Shown here piece after piece: positions 39,221 to 49,000 of a stretch of 64,000 nt of DNA (within the stretch, counting starts at the first letter, position 1; every line of letters starts with the position of its first letter). Both the position numbers and the translations under genes were made by a program. The stretch is from Clostridia bacterium. GTDB taxonomy: Bacteria; Bacillota; Clostridia; Lachnospirales; Lachnospiraceae. Location: NCBI GenBank assembly GCA_003249225.1, contig QKJQ01000036.1, positions 186,001-250,000 of the forward strand, written 5' to 3'. The notes beneath the pieces are model-generated. The model worked only from the letters and a program-made list of their open reading frames with translations. It made no database searches and was not told the DNA's origin.

Positions 39221-41180
39221 TGGATTCTACCGTAAGCTTGCCCTTACGAATCTTATCAAAAATTCGCAGATCTATCTGCCCTATCTGATTACCTGTACCT
39301 GCACTATCGCAATGTTCTATATCATGAGGTTCATTTCAACGAATGATAAGCTGGAGGATATGAGCGGCGGACCGCAGCTCACCATTATATTAAAATTCGG
39401 CAGCATTGTAATCGGTATATTTGCGGCCATCTTCCTATTTTATTCCAATAGTTTTTTGATGAAACGAAGGAAAAAGGAACTGGGACTCTACAATGTTCTG
39501 GGACTTGGAAAATGGAATCTTGCACTGATGCTGTTCCATGAGAATTGCATTGTTATGTTCGGTACAATTGCAGCAGGACTGGGATCCGGAATTATTGCCA
39601 GTAAGCTTATGCTTCTGTTGCTTTTGAAGATACTAAAGACCCCGCGCTGGCTTGGATTTTCCGTCTCACTGTCTTCCGTAATCAGTACGGTCGTGCTTTT
39701 TGCTCTTCTTTTCCTGCTGATCCTTTTTTATAATTTCATGCAGGTCAGAGTGGTCAATCCAATCGAACTGCTGCATGGCAGCAATCAGGGGGAAAAGGAA
39801 CCTAAAGCAAAATGGCTGATAGCCATTCCGTCTTTCCTTGCACTGGCTGCCGGGTATTTCATAGCGCAGTGGGTGGATTCACCAATGGACGCGATGGGCT
39901 ACTTTCTGATCGCAGTACTGCTGGTCATCTTTGGCACGTATGGATTGTTTACCACGGGAAGCATTGTATTGTTAAAGTTCCTTCGGTCAAGAAAGAGATA
40001 TTATTATAGAACGAAACATTTTATTACTGTGTCCGGTATGATCTACCGAATGAAGCAGAATGCGGTGGGACTTGGTAACATATGCATACTGTCTACGATG
40101 GTGCTTGTCATGATTTCCGGAACCGTATCCTTGTATGTCGGACAGGAAGATGTAATGAATACACGGTATCCATTTACCATTGAACTGATTGCCAGACATG
40201 GATCAGAAGAGGTCCGAAAGGAGCTTGAACAGATTACAGACGAAGAACTGAACAAAGTGGGAATTGACGATGCCGCAACCGAAAGCTGTCTCTACTACAC
40301 TGTTACTGCAGATTATTCAGATAACAGTATAGGTAAGGCAGAGAACAATGATTCCATGAAAGATATCTGTATTGCATATTTTGTAACGGCAGAGCAGCAT
40401 GAAGCATTGACCGGTGAGAAACTTTCACTCACTGGCAGTGAACTTGGAATCTGGCTGAATGGTGATGCACTGCCGTTTGACTCACTTAGTATCTTTGGTA
40501 CGAACTGTACTCCGGTAAGCGTTGAGCGGACCGGTATAAAGGGTCTTGATGTAAATGACATCTACGATACTTTCTACATTGTTGTTCCGGATGATGCGGC
40601 AATGGAACAATTTTATCAGACAATACGAACGATTGAACCTGCGGCCGATCAGTTCACGGCTACCGTCGGGATTGACAGTAAGGCAGATTCGGAAACGCTT
40701 GATTCATTTTACCATGCACTTGGAGAGCGAACAGCTGATATGGATGAGGTATGGGTGGAGAGCCGGAGCGAGAATAAAGTAGATTTCATGTCAATGTATG
40801 GCGGACTTTTCTTTGTCGGTATTTTTCTGGGCAGCCTGTTCCTGATGGCGACAGTCATGATCATTTATTACAAGCAGATCTTTGAAGGTCATGAAGATAA
40901 GGAACGGTTCCGTATCATGCAGAATGTGGGACTTAGCAGAAAAGAAATCAAGACGACGATCCATTCGCAGGTACTGCTAGTGTTCTTCCTGCCGCTGTTC
41001 ACAGCGGTGATCCACATCGCATTTGCCTTCAAAGTCATTACAAAGCTTTTGTATCTTCTGAATCTGACCAATGTATCACTGTTCCTTACGTGTACCCTGA
41101 TAACAATCGGTGCTTTTGCCGCAATTTATATCCTTGTCTATTCACTGACGGCAAAAAGTTACTACAAGATCGTTCAATAA
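39213..41180 (+). CDS. ABC transporter permease, BceB-like (FtsX fold)
   Basis: 655 residues. Ten membrane spans in the BceB arrangement: 1, 3+3 with FtsX core (MKRRKKELGLYNVLGLGKWN, the usual first coupling loop), a large extracellular domain of about 210 residues between spans 7 and 8 (about 305-530), and a terminal FtsX core with NVGLSRKEIKTTIHSQ. I favour TTG 39213 (M-H-N-G-F-Y-R-K-L-A-L-T-N), because the GTG at 39204 lies within the GGGGGTGGGG ribosome binding site; GTG would add three residues. Overlaps the ATPase gene by 8 bases. Confidence 0.9.
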   Translation: MHNGFYRKLALTNLIKNSQIYLPYLITCTCTIAMFYIMRFISTNDKLEDMSGGPQLTIILKFGSIVIGIFAAIFLFYSNSFLMKRRKKELGLYNVLGLGKWNLALMLFHENCIVMFGTIAAGLGSGIIASKLMLLLLLKILKTPRWLGFSVSLSSVISTVVLFALLFLLILFYNFMQVRVVNPIELLHGSNQGEKEPKAKWLIAIPSFLALAAGYFIAQWVDSPMDAMGYFLIAVLLVIFGTYGLFTTGSIVLLKFLRSRKRYYYRTKHFITVSGMIYRMKQNAVGLGNICILSTMVLVMISGTVSLYVGQEDVMNTRYPFTIELIARHGSEEVRKELEQITDEELNKVGIDDAATESCLYYTVTADYSDNSIGKAENNDSMKDICIAYFVTAEQHEALTGEKLSLTGSELGIWLNGDALPFDSLSIFGTNCTPVSVERTGIKGLDVNDIYDTFYIVVPDDAAMEQFYQTIRTIEPAADQFTATVGIDSKADSETLDSFYHALGERTADMDEVWVESRSENKVDFMSMYGGLFFVGIFLGSLFLMATVMIIYYKQIFEGHEDKERFRIMQNVGLSRKEIKTTIHSQVLLVFFLPLFTAVIHIAFAFKVITKLLYLLNLTNVSLFLTCTLITIGAFAAIYILVYSLTAKSYYKIVQ

Positions 41181-41226
41181 GGAAGACAGAATAGACTGGT
41201 AACAGGAAAGATTTCATTTCTTGGCA

Positions 41227-41256
41227 TTGTATTATTGCCTAACTATTTGCTATAAT
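41227..41256 (+). promoter_or_regulatory. Promoter of the VanZ-family gene
   Basis: TTGTAT, 18-base spacer, TATAAT with an extended -10 (TGC). Confidence 0.55.
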
Positions 41257-41295
41257 ACAAAAAGACAAACTACAATGCCAGGAAGTGTATGATAA

Positions 41296-41865
41296 ATGAT
41301 GAAAAGAAAAGAAAGAAAAGAAAGTTTAGAAAGTAAAGACCTGACCATAAAAAAAGAGAAAGATGGAGTCACGAAAGAACAGCAACGACAGAGAAGAATA
41401 ACAAGAGCAATCGGCCTGCTCTTTGTTCTTTATCTGTTGTTTCTGTTTTATATTTTATTAGGAAATGCAATTGTAATGCATATAGAAGGTGCACCGGGGC
41501 CGACTTCCTATCAGGCAAATCTGACACCATTTAAAAGCATTCAGTATTATCTGAAAGCCTGGAACAGCGGTGCTCTCGATAAGGGAACCATTGTCTACAA
41601 TCTGCTGGGCAATTTTATATTACTCATGCCGATGGCACCCTTCCTTTTATTTTTATTTAAGGCTCAGAAACATTTTCCAGTTTACTTTGTTACAGTTCTG
41701 GTTCTCGATGTATACTTTGAGGTTTCTCAGATGTTCATTGGTTTCCGTAATTGTGATATCGATGATGTGATCCTGAACGTGTCGGGGGCCATACTATTCT
41801 ATATTTGGTGCAGGGTGGTTCATATCGATGAATGGTTCGAGGAATTTTGCAGGAAAAAGCAATAA
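41296..41865 (+). CDS. VanZ family protein
   Basis: 189 residues. Highly charged N-terminus (Lys/Glu/Arg-rich residues 1-38), then four membrane spans. The VanZ core is seen in ANLTPFKSIQYYL, the NLLGNFILLMPMAPFL span, and YFEVSQMFIGFRNCDIDDVILN near the end, with conserved D-hhN. Named after the teicoplanin-resistance accessory gene, but most members have no known function. Confidence 0.88.
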   Translation: MMKRKERKESLESKDLTIKKEKDGVTKEQQRQRRITRAIGLLFVLYLLFLFYILLGNAIVMHIEGAPGPTSYQANLTPFKSIQYYLKAWNSGALDKGTIVYNLLGNFILLMPMAPFLLFLFKAQKHFPVYFVTVLVLDVYFEVSQMFIGFRNCDIDDVILNVSGAILFYIWCRVVHIDEWFEEFCRKKQ

Positions 41866-41944
41866 GTAACAGTGCAGATATGAGAAGCGTACTCTGGAAG
41901 GTACTGTACGAAGGAGATGCTTTTAGAAAGAAAGGGAGAGAATA

Positions 41945-42436
41945 ATGCTTGGACTTATCGTTGCAATATCAAAGAATTATGTGATTGGAAACAAAGGCAG
42001 CATCCCATGGAAGATCAAGGGAGAGCAAAAGCGTTTTAAGGAACTGACGACAGGGAATACAATTATTATGGGACGCCGTTCCTACGATGAAATCGGACAC
42101 CCGCTTCCGAACAGAAGGACCATCCTGATATCAAAAACAAAAAAGGTAGAGAGTGATTTATGCACAACAGTCGGTTCTCTGAAGGAAGCTCTGGAGCTGG
42201 TAAACACAGAGAAGGAAAATGTATATATTGCCGGAGGTGCCATGCTGTATGAAGAAGCACTGCCCTTTGTCGATGTAATGTACATAACACACATTGACCT
42301 TGAAGTAGAAGGCGACACCTATTTCCCAAGATTTGATGAGAATGATTTTAGTAAGGTAGAAGAAACTCCAGTCGAAGGAGAGATTCCATACAGGTATACT
42401 GTATATAGAAGAAAGACAAAGAATGACGGGAAATGA
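41945..42436 (+). CDS. folA: Dihydrofolate reductase
   Basis: 163 residues, typical length. LGLIVAISKNYVIG start, GSIPWKIKGEQKRFKELT substrate loop, NTIIMGRRSYDEIG and VYIAGGAMLYEEAL NADPH-binding loops. The usual catalytic Asp27 position is Glu27 (KGEQKRF). Glu is found at this place in some DHFRs and should be active, but it may change antifolate sensitivity. RBS AAAGGGAGAGAATA. Reduces dihydrofolate to tetrahydrofolate in the cytoplasm. Confidence 0.93.
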   Translation: MLGLIVAISKNYVIGNKGSIPWKIKGEQKRFKELTTGNTIIMGRRSYDEIGHPLPNRRTILISKTKKVESDLCTTVGSLKEALELVNTEKENVYIAGGAMLYEEALPFVDVMYITHIDLEVEGDTYFPRFDENDFSKVEETPVEGEIPYRYTVYRRKTKNDGK

Positions 42437-42552
42437 AAAACTGACTGATAAAGAAAACTGGCTGGTAAAGAAAAACTGGTAAAGAAAACTGACTGATAAA
42501 GTAAACTGGCAGGTAAAGAAAAACTGGTAAAGAAAAAGTGGATAAAGAAAAG
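42437..42552 (+). repeat. 48-bp tandem repeat after folA
   Basis: Two near-identical 48-base units (42441-42488 and 42489-42536, two to three differences), each starting CTGACTGATAAAG and ending CTGGTAAAG, followed by a degraded part of a third (GATAAAGAAAAGG). Inside each unit, AAACTGGnnGGTAAAG is itself repeated. Every unit contains TGA-TAA in the folA frame. It forms most of the 191-base gap to the next gene. Confidence 0.85.
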
Positions 42553-42627
42553 GATGGGCGGATTCCTTATAGATGCTGCCCCGGGAGAACTTGATTGCGC
42601 TTTGGCAGCGCAGGAATGGAGAGTGGT

Positions 42628-43968
42628 ATGGAACTGAATAAGAACAACATCAAGAATATTTTTGGGATTATTGTTTTTGCTGTATTGTTTTATCTGGGTG
42701 TCCAGCGTTTTGATGTTGTGCTTGATATTGTTGCTTATATTTATAAGCTGGTCAAGCCATTTGTTCTGGGAGCCTGCATTGCATACATACTAAGTGTGCC
42801 GATGCGTGGAATTGAAAAACTGCTTTTTGGCGGCAAGAAGGCACGGGAGAATAATTTCGTTAAGAAGATAAAGCGACCGGTCAGTCTGTTGCTTACCTTT
42901 GTTTTTGTGATTGGTATCATTGTATTTGTTCTGTTCCTTCTGATTCCTGAGCTTTACAATACCGGTGTTGCGATAGCAGATCAGATTCCTCCTGCTACCG
43001 ATCGGCTGGTTGCATGGGCAGAGAAAATGTTTGTTCAGTATCCGGTGATCCTTGATCAGATCAATGCTCTGAATATAAACTGGGATACCGTATCAAAGAC
43101 AATAGTAAGCTTTATTCAGACGGACTTTCTTGATACACTGAATTCAACACTGCAGGTCGCAATCGGTATCATTGCAAGTCTTGTGAATTTTGGTATTGCT
43201 CTTTTCTTTTCCATCTACCTGCTTTTTGCCAAGGAAACACTGGCCAGACAATTAAAAAAAGTCCTGTTCGCTTTTTTAAAGGAGAAAAAGGCTAATCTGG
43301 TCTTACGGATATCGAAACTGACGGATCAGACCTTTTCCCACTTTCTTTCCGGACAGTGTGTGGAGGCTGTAATCCTGGGACTTATGTTCGTTATTGTTCT
43401 TAGTATATTGAACTTTCCGTATGCTGTACTGATTGGTGTATTAATTGCCTTTACGGCTTTGATACCGGTCTTTGGTGCATTTATCGGGGCCATGCTCGGG
43501 GTTCTTTTGATATTATTAGTCAATCCGATGCAGGCAGTATGGTTCCTGCTGATTTTTGTTATCCTGCAGGGCATAGAAGGAAATCTTATCTATCCACATG
43601 TTGTTGGCAATGCAGTCGGACTTCCGGCTCTCTGGGTTCTTGTTGCCGTAACGATCGGTGGATCTATGATGGGAATCACAGGAATGCTCTTTTTCATTCC
43701 TCTTGTTTCTGTATTATATGCTCTGTTCAGAGAACTGGTCTATAGCCGACTGCAAAAAAGGGGAATACAGCAGAAGCTGCCGGAAAGCAACGAAGAAGGT
43801 CCAGGTGACGGCATTGTTCCGGCTATACAAGAGGATTTGAGCAAGGGTGAACAGCCGGCAGATGCATCGGTTAGGACACCAGACAAAGGAGAGACGAGTC
43901 AAAGTAAGATGGGCAGTGGGGTAGGCAGCAGACGGTCTGGTATGCAAAGAAAATCAAAGAAGAAGTGA
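42628..43968 (+). CDS. AI-2E family transporter
   Basis: 446 residues from ATG 42628 (GGAGAGTGGT upstream); TTG 42595 and ATG 42616 are also open in frame. Eight membrane spans in the PerM/AI-2E layout, with the soluble domain at about 95-190 and the conserved C-terminal LIPVFGAFIGAMLGVLLILL and GIEGNLIYPHVVGNAVGLPALW. The C-terminal 75 residues are polar, ending in basic QRKSKKK. The family includes Na+/H+ antiporters and putative autoinducer-2 exporters; the substrate is unknown here. Confidence 0.88.
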   Translation: MELNKNNIKNIFGIIVFAVLFYLGVQRFDVVLDIVAYIYKLVKPFVLGACIAYILSVPMRGIEKLLFGGKKARENNFVKKIKRPVSLLLTFVFVIGIIVFVLFLLIPELYNTGVAIADQIPPATDRLVAWAEKMFVQYPVILDQINALNINWDTVSKTIVSFIQTDFLDTLNSTLQVAIGIIASLVNFGIALFFSIYLLFAKETLARQLKKVLFAFLKEKKANLVLRISKLTDQTFSHFLSGQCVEAVILGLMFVIVLSILNFPYAVLIGVLIAFTALIPVFGAFIGAMLGVLLILLVNPMQAVWFLLIFVILQGIEGNLIYPHVVGNAVGLPALWVLVAVTIGGSMMGITGMLFFIPLVSVLYALFRELVYSRLQKRGIQQKLPESNEEGPGDGIVPAIQEDLSKGEQPADASVRTPDKGETSQSKMGSGVGSRRSGMQRKSKKK

Positions 43969-44014
43969 AAACAGTCAGATATGCGCAAAGAAGGGCGCAG
44001 AAACGGGGCGTGGC

Positions 44015-45829
44015 ATGAAACGGATTCTATGTATTATTGGTTGTATGATACTGCTTGCTTGTACAGCAGCCGGCTGTGCGGATAATTCCAATGTTCCACA
44101 GAATACAGGCAGCAGCGGGATAACGGCAGCGGTCTCTGAGACTGCGAATAGTAATGACAGCATAACCGGCACATCTGAACCATCTGCATCGGATGCACCG
44201 ACAGAAAGTACGGAGCCGACAGGCACGGAAAATCTGAATAACGGGTCGTCGATCGATGTACAGAATGGAAATGTAACGCAGACTGCCTCCGGCTATGCAA
44301 AGGGTGAGACCGTTGAGACGACGGATAACTACAGGACTTATTACGAAGTCTTTGTCGGATCGTACTGTGACAGTGATCAAGACGGGATGGGTGATTTTGA
44401 CGGTCTGACTTCCAAGCTGGATTACATAGCTGATATGGGATTTGACGGAATCTGGCTGATGCCGATTCACGAATCTCCAAGTTATCATAAGTATGATGTA
44501 ACGGACTACTACACGATTGATCCGGACTATGGGACCATGCAGGACTTTGAAGAGTTCATGGCGGCCTGCGAGGAACGTAATATAAAGGTAATTCTTGATC
44601 TGGTCATAAATCATACGTCAACACAGAATGAGTGGTTCAAATCCGCTGTTGTAAGTCTTGCCATTGAACCCTGCGATCAGGATGTCTGCCCCTATGCGGA
44701 GCTGTGCAGGGAACATAATCCTTATTGCTCTTACTATAATTTTACCAGTGAAAAACCATTGAACAGTATAACAAGTTATTATTCAACAGGAAACGGCTGG
44801 TACTATGAGGGAGACTTCTGGGATCAGATGCCGGATCTGAATCTTGACAACGAAGCGGTTCGGGCTGAGTTCGAAGCTGTTGTTGATTTCTGGCTTGCGA
44901 AAGGAGTCGGAGGGTTCCGTCTTGACGCGGCCCTGCATTATTTCTATGGAAGTCCGCAGAAGAATATTGAAGTTCTTCAATGGATCACTGATTATGTGAA
45001 ACAAAACAACAAGGACAATTATCTGGTGGCGGAAGTCTGGACAAGCTCATCTGACTATATGCAGTATTATGAAAGTGGGATCGACAGTATCTTTAACTTT
45101 GCGTTTGCAACAGAAAGCGGAAGAATTGTAAAGACAATGACCTACCAATCCGAGGCGTATTCCGGTGCCGCTTTCGGTGAAGCGGTTATTCGGTACTATA
45201 ACCAAATGCAGGAAGTCAACCCGGAAGCGATCGATGCTGTGTTCATATCAAACCATGATACTTCAAGAGCAGCTGGTCTGTTCAGAGGGAAGAGCGACCT
45301 CTATAAAATGGGAGAGGCACTTAGCCTTTTCATGAACGGATCGGTATTCGTCTACTACGGGGAAGACATTGGTATGCGTGGCAGCGGAATCGATGAGAAT
45401 AAGAGAGGTCCGATGTATTGGTCGGATACGGATATGACTGGTATGACAAACGGACCGGTGGGAATGGAAGATATCGAAAATACCAATCCTCCGCTTGATG
45501 TTCAGCAGACTGACGAAAGTTCCATTAATAGTTATATGAAGCTGGCTATAAGAATACGGAATGAAAATCCTGAGATTGCAAGAGGCGTACCTTCTTTGGT
45601 CGAAGGAATCGAAGATACGGACCTTTGTCTAATGACAAAGACCTATAATGGAAGTACGATCCTGCTTGCTATGAATATGTCAAAACTCGAGACAAAAACA
45701 ATCGATCTGAGTGAATGGAATGTACCGAGGGAAGAGCTGAAGGCTTATCTTGTAGTAGATGAAGATCAGGTCAGTATGGAGTCTGGTATTCTTGTGCTTC
45801 CGCCATGTTCCATTGCTGTAATTCGATAA
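44015..45829 (+). CDS. Alpha-amylase family (GH13) lipoprotein
   Basis: 604 residues. Lipoprotein signal peptide with lipobox TAAGC (residues 17-21), then a Ser/Thr-rich linker to about 90. GH13 barrel motifs: I DLVINHTS, II GGFRLDAAL with nucleophile Asp304, III VAEVWTSS with acid Glu340, IV ISNHDTSR with Asp415. An extra disulfide-rich-looking loop CDQDVCPYAELCREHNPYC sits between barrel strand 3 and domain B, which is unusual. It should cut alpha-glucans at the cell surface. RBS is weak (GGGGCGTGGC). Confidence 0.93.
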   Translation: MKRILCIIGCMILLACTAAGCADNSNVPQNTGSSGITAAVSETANSNDSITGTSEPSASDAPTESTEPTGTENLNNGSSIDVQNGNVTQTASGYAKGETVETTDNYRTYYEVFVGSYCDSDQDGMGDFDGLTSKLDYIADMGFDGIWLMPIHESPSYHKYDVTDYYTIDPDYGTMQDFEEFMAACEERNIKVILDLVINHTSTQNEWFKSAVVSLAIEPCDQDVCPYAELCREHNPYCSYYNFTSEKPLNSITSYYSTGNGWYYEGDFWDQMPDLNLDNEAVRAEFEAVVDFWLAKGVGGFRLDAALHYFYGSPQKNIEVLQWITDYVKQNNKDNYLVAEVWTSSSDYMQYYESGIDSIFNFAFATESGRIVKTMTYQSEAYSGAAFGEAVIRYYNQMQEVNPEAIDAVFISNHDTSRAAGLFRGKSDLYKMGEALSLFMNGSVFVYYGEDIGMRGSGIDENKRGPMYWSDTDMTGMTNGPVGMEDIENTNPPLDVQQTDESSINSYMKLAIRIRNENPEIARGVPSLVEGIEDTDLCLMTKTYNGSTILLAMNMSKLETKTIDLSEWNVPREELKAYLVVDEDQVSMESGILVLPPCSIAVIR

Positions 45830-45886
45830 AACGCTAAAAAGAGAAATATATAGTAAAATACACGATAAGAGATATATAGATGATAC

Positions 45887-45938
45887 AATCAACACGTATT
45901 GTAATAGTAAACATATTACAGTATAATACGTGTTGATT
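45887..45938. terminator. Long hairpin after the GH13 gene
   Basis: Arms AATCAACACGTATT and AATACGTGTTGATT, perfect over 14 bases, with an inner GTAATA/TATTAC stem; followed by TTTATTTG. Its 3' arm holds the -35 box of the next promoter. Confidence 0.75.
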
Positions 45939-45961
45939 TATTTGAGTTTACATGATATAAT
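45933..45961 (+). promoter_or_regulatory. Promoter of the large hybrid kinase gene
   Basis: TTGATT, 17-base spacer, TATAAT with TGA extended -10. The -35 box lies in the terminator hairpin arm, so readthrough or hairpin formation could affect it. Confidence 0.6.
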
Positions 45962-46000
45962 TACACTGTCGAAGATTTATTTTGAAAAGATGGTGATATT

Positions 46001-49000
46001 ATGAGAATTGATAATGAAATGAAACATATCGATTCCACAATTGGCGACAGTGAGATTCTATCAGATTATCTACAAGAGAAAGCGGGGCAAAAGGTCACAG
46101 ATGCTCTACTCGCAAATATATATGAAAAGCTTACAGAATATGGACTTCATTTTTCGCTCGTTACAGGAGGTATCATTGAAGTTAGTAATACCAAAGCATT
46201 TCATATAGAAGATGTCAGTGAGTCATTCTGCCGGATGCTTGGCTACAGTCAAGATGAACTGTTAGTTTCAAGAAAGTGGAATTTTAGTGATTTAATACAT
46301 AAAGATGACCTTCCTAAAGTCAGAGAGCAATACGATGCTTTTTTGAGTAAAGGGAATCATTTTATATTGGAATTCAGGATGAGAAAAAGAGATGGATCTT
46401 ATCTGTGGATTTCAGACATTGGCTGCGTCTATATGACGGGTCTAAATCATGTAGTTTCCTTTAGCTATATTACGGATATATCTGAGTATAAAAAGAGAAA
46501 AGAGATTATATATCAGGGAAGCGGACGATTCTTTGAAACACTATATGATATGCTGCCCAGTGCTGTGCTGCAGGTCATGCCAAGATCCGATATCTTTCTG
46601 ATTACTGCCAATAAAGCATTTTATAAAATTATTGGTTACACAAGGGACGAGATCATGGCACTCTTTCGAAATTCCCTTTCGAGAATTCTGTTTGAAGAAG
46701 ATTACAGAAAGGTTATGCATGCGATAAAAGTCATGAAACAGGGTGACTGCAGGAAAGGTGAGCTTCGTGTTATTCATAAAAGCGGACAGTTAAAATATGT
46801 GGAAATCGATTTCTGCCGCCTGATCAACGAAGATGGCTTGGATGTCGTGCAGGTCGTGGGACATGACGTGACCGAAAAGCGAAATACAGCTAAGCTAAGC
46901 AGCGAACTAACCCTTGAAGAAGACCAGATGGACCGGCTGACCGGCTGTTATACATTGAAAGTTGGAACAGAGCAGATTACCAGACATCTAAGACGGAAGA
47001 AGAAACCGTATTCCGGAATGCTCTTTTTGATCTATGTGTCGGGAATGGAACAGGCCGCCGAACTCTACAGCATTGGATTCGCCTTTGTCATTTTGCTTGA
47101 GATTACAGAACTGATACGAAAGTCTTTCCCAAAAGATACGATTCTTTGCAGAAAAGGCAACTGTGAACTTCTGGGATTTATAAAAATGTGCAGGGAAGAA
47201 GATTTGCAGCGATACTTTTCCTTACTGGAAAGATCGGTCTCCCATATGTACAGTTACGAAAAGACTGGTATCCGGGTCACATTTCATATGGAAGCCGCTG
47301 CATGTGCAACGATCGATGACTTTGCACTGCTGGATGAAAACTTCTTTTCCAGACTACGTCTGCATGAGGCATCCGAAAGTTCTAACCAATTGATATTCAA
47401 TAACCTTGAAGATAAAGTACCGGTTGAAGCGTCTGAGTTCACAGAACGGGCATACCACTATCTGTTCCGGACGAAAATGATGGCGGAGTATTGTAAGGAT
47501 GCAGAAGATCCCATGACATTTGCCATAGAATTGCTGAGAAAAGCAAAGGATGTCAGAGGTGCGATACAGATTATTCTGGAACATACAGGAAGATTTTTCG
47601 GACTATCCAGTATATTCATTACGGAAATCAACCACAAGCACCGGTACTATGAGATATCGTATGATTGGCCGGAAGCAAAGGAGAATAAGCTTGAGAAGTT
47701 CCGTTATATTACGGATGAGACGTATGATTACTTGTTGCATGTAAGCGAGACTGCGGTAACAAAAAGTAGCATGCTACGCTATATCCCGCTTCCGAAAGCA
47801 TCGTATCTTAGTGCTGCGATCATTGAACGTGGTGAGTTCAAAGGCTTCCTGACCTTTGTAAAGGATCAGGAGAATGAGGATTGGAGTGCACATCAGGAAG
47901 CTGCGGTGGAGCGTCTGGCTCAGATCGTTGGGGCCAGAATGTTAAGTCTTCAGGCAGATACCATAAGTGGTATACGGAAAGAAATGGTATCTAGGATTTC
48001 CCACGAAGTAAGAACGCCAATGAATGCGATCCACGGAATGAGCATGATCGCCCGTAAAATGATAGGCGATGAACAAAAGGTTCTCGAGTGTCTGAACATT
48101 ATTCAGGATTCTTCCAATTATCTAATGATGCTGATGAATGATCTGCTTGATTATTCCGGCATAGAAGAGGGAAAAGTCTCTGTAAAGAAAGAGCCGTTTC
48201 ACTTGAAAAGCGTGGCGGGTAAAGCACTGACGCTGATGGAGAATCTGGCATTTGAGCAGGGCATTGCTTACCGGCTAGAAAAAAGGTTCAGAGATCTGGA
48301 ACTGCTGGGTGACGAAATGCGAATCAATCAGGTCCTGAATGCGATACTGAGCAATTCCTTCCGCAGAGTCAAAGGCGGAACGGTGTCACTTCATATTACC
48401 GAGACGGTCATGGAAAATGGGATACGCAGCGTGCGATTTTCCATAAAAGAAAAAGGGAACAAGAGTAACTACAAAGAACAGGAAAATCTCTATCAAAACC
48501 TGGATCATGGTGATGCGGAACTGCTGCTTAAGTTTGGCGGAACAGGCCTGACACTTAGTGTAATCAGCCGGCTTGTCCAGTTAATGGGCGGCAAACTAAA
48601 GGTCAGGACAAAAAAGAATATGGATTCAGAGATTTACTTTATTCTTGGCTTTTCCGAGAGAATTGTTACAGAGCTGGACCCAAAGGAAATCCTAAGCAGC
48701 AATATGAAGCAGCTTTTTACCGGGAAGCATATTCTGATTGTGGAAGACAATGAATTAAACCTTGAAATTACAAAAGTTATGCTGGAGAACAACGGAGCTA
48801 CAACCGACAGTGCAGAAAACGGAGAAATTGCATTAAAGCAATACACTTCCAAAGAACCATATTATTATGATGCGATATTAATGGACATGAGGATGCCGGT
48901 CATGGATGGGATACAGGCAACCAGACTGATACGGCGAATGAACCGCCCGGATGCAAAGAGCATTCCGATCGTAGCGGTAACGGCCGATTCAGTAATGAAG

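Noticed and set aside
44027..44614. 195-codon minus-strand frame over the GH13 lipoprotein
   Set aside because: Overlaps signal peptide and barrel of a clear gene; no family motif.
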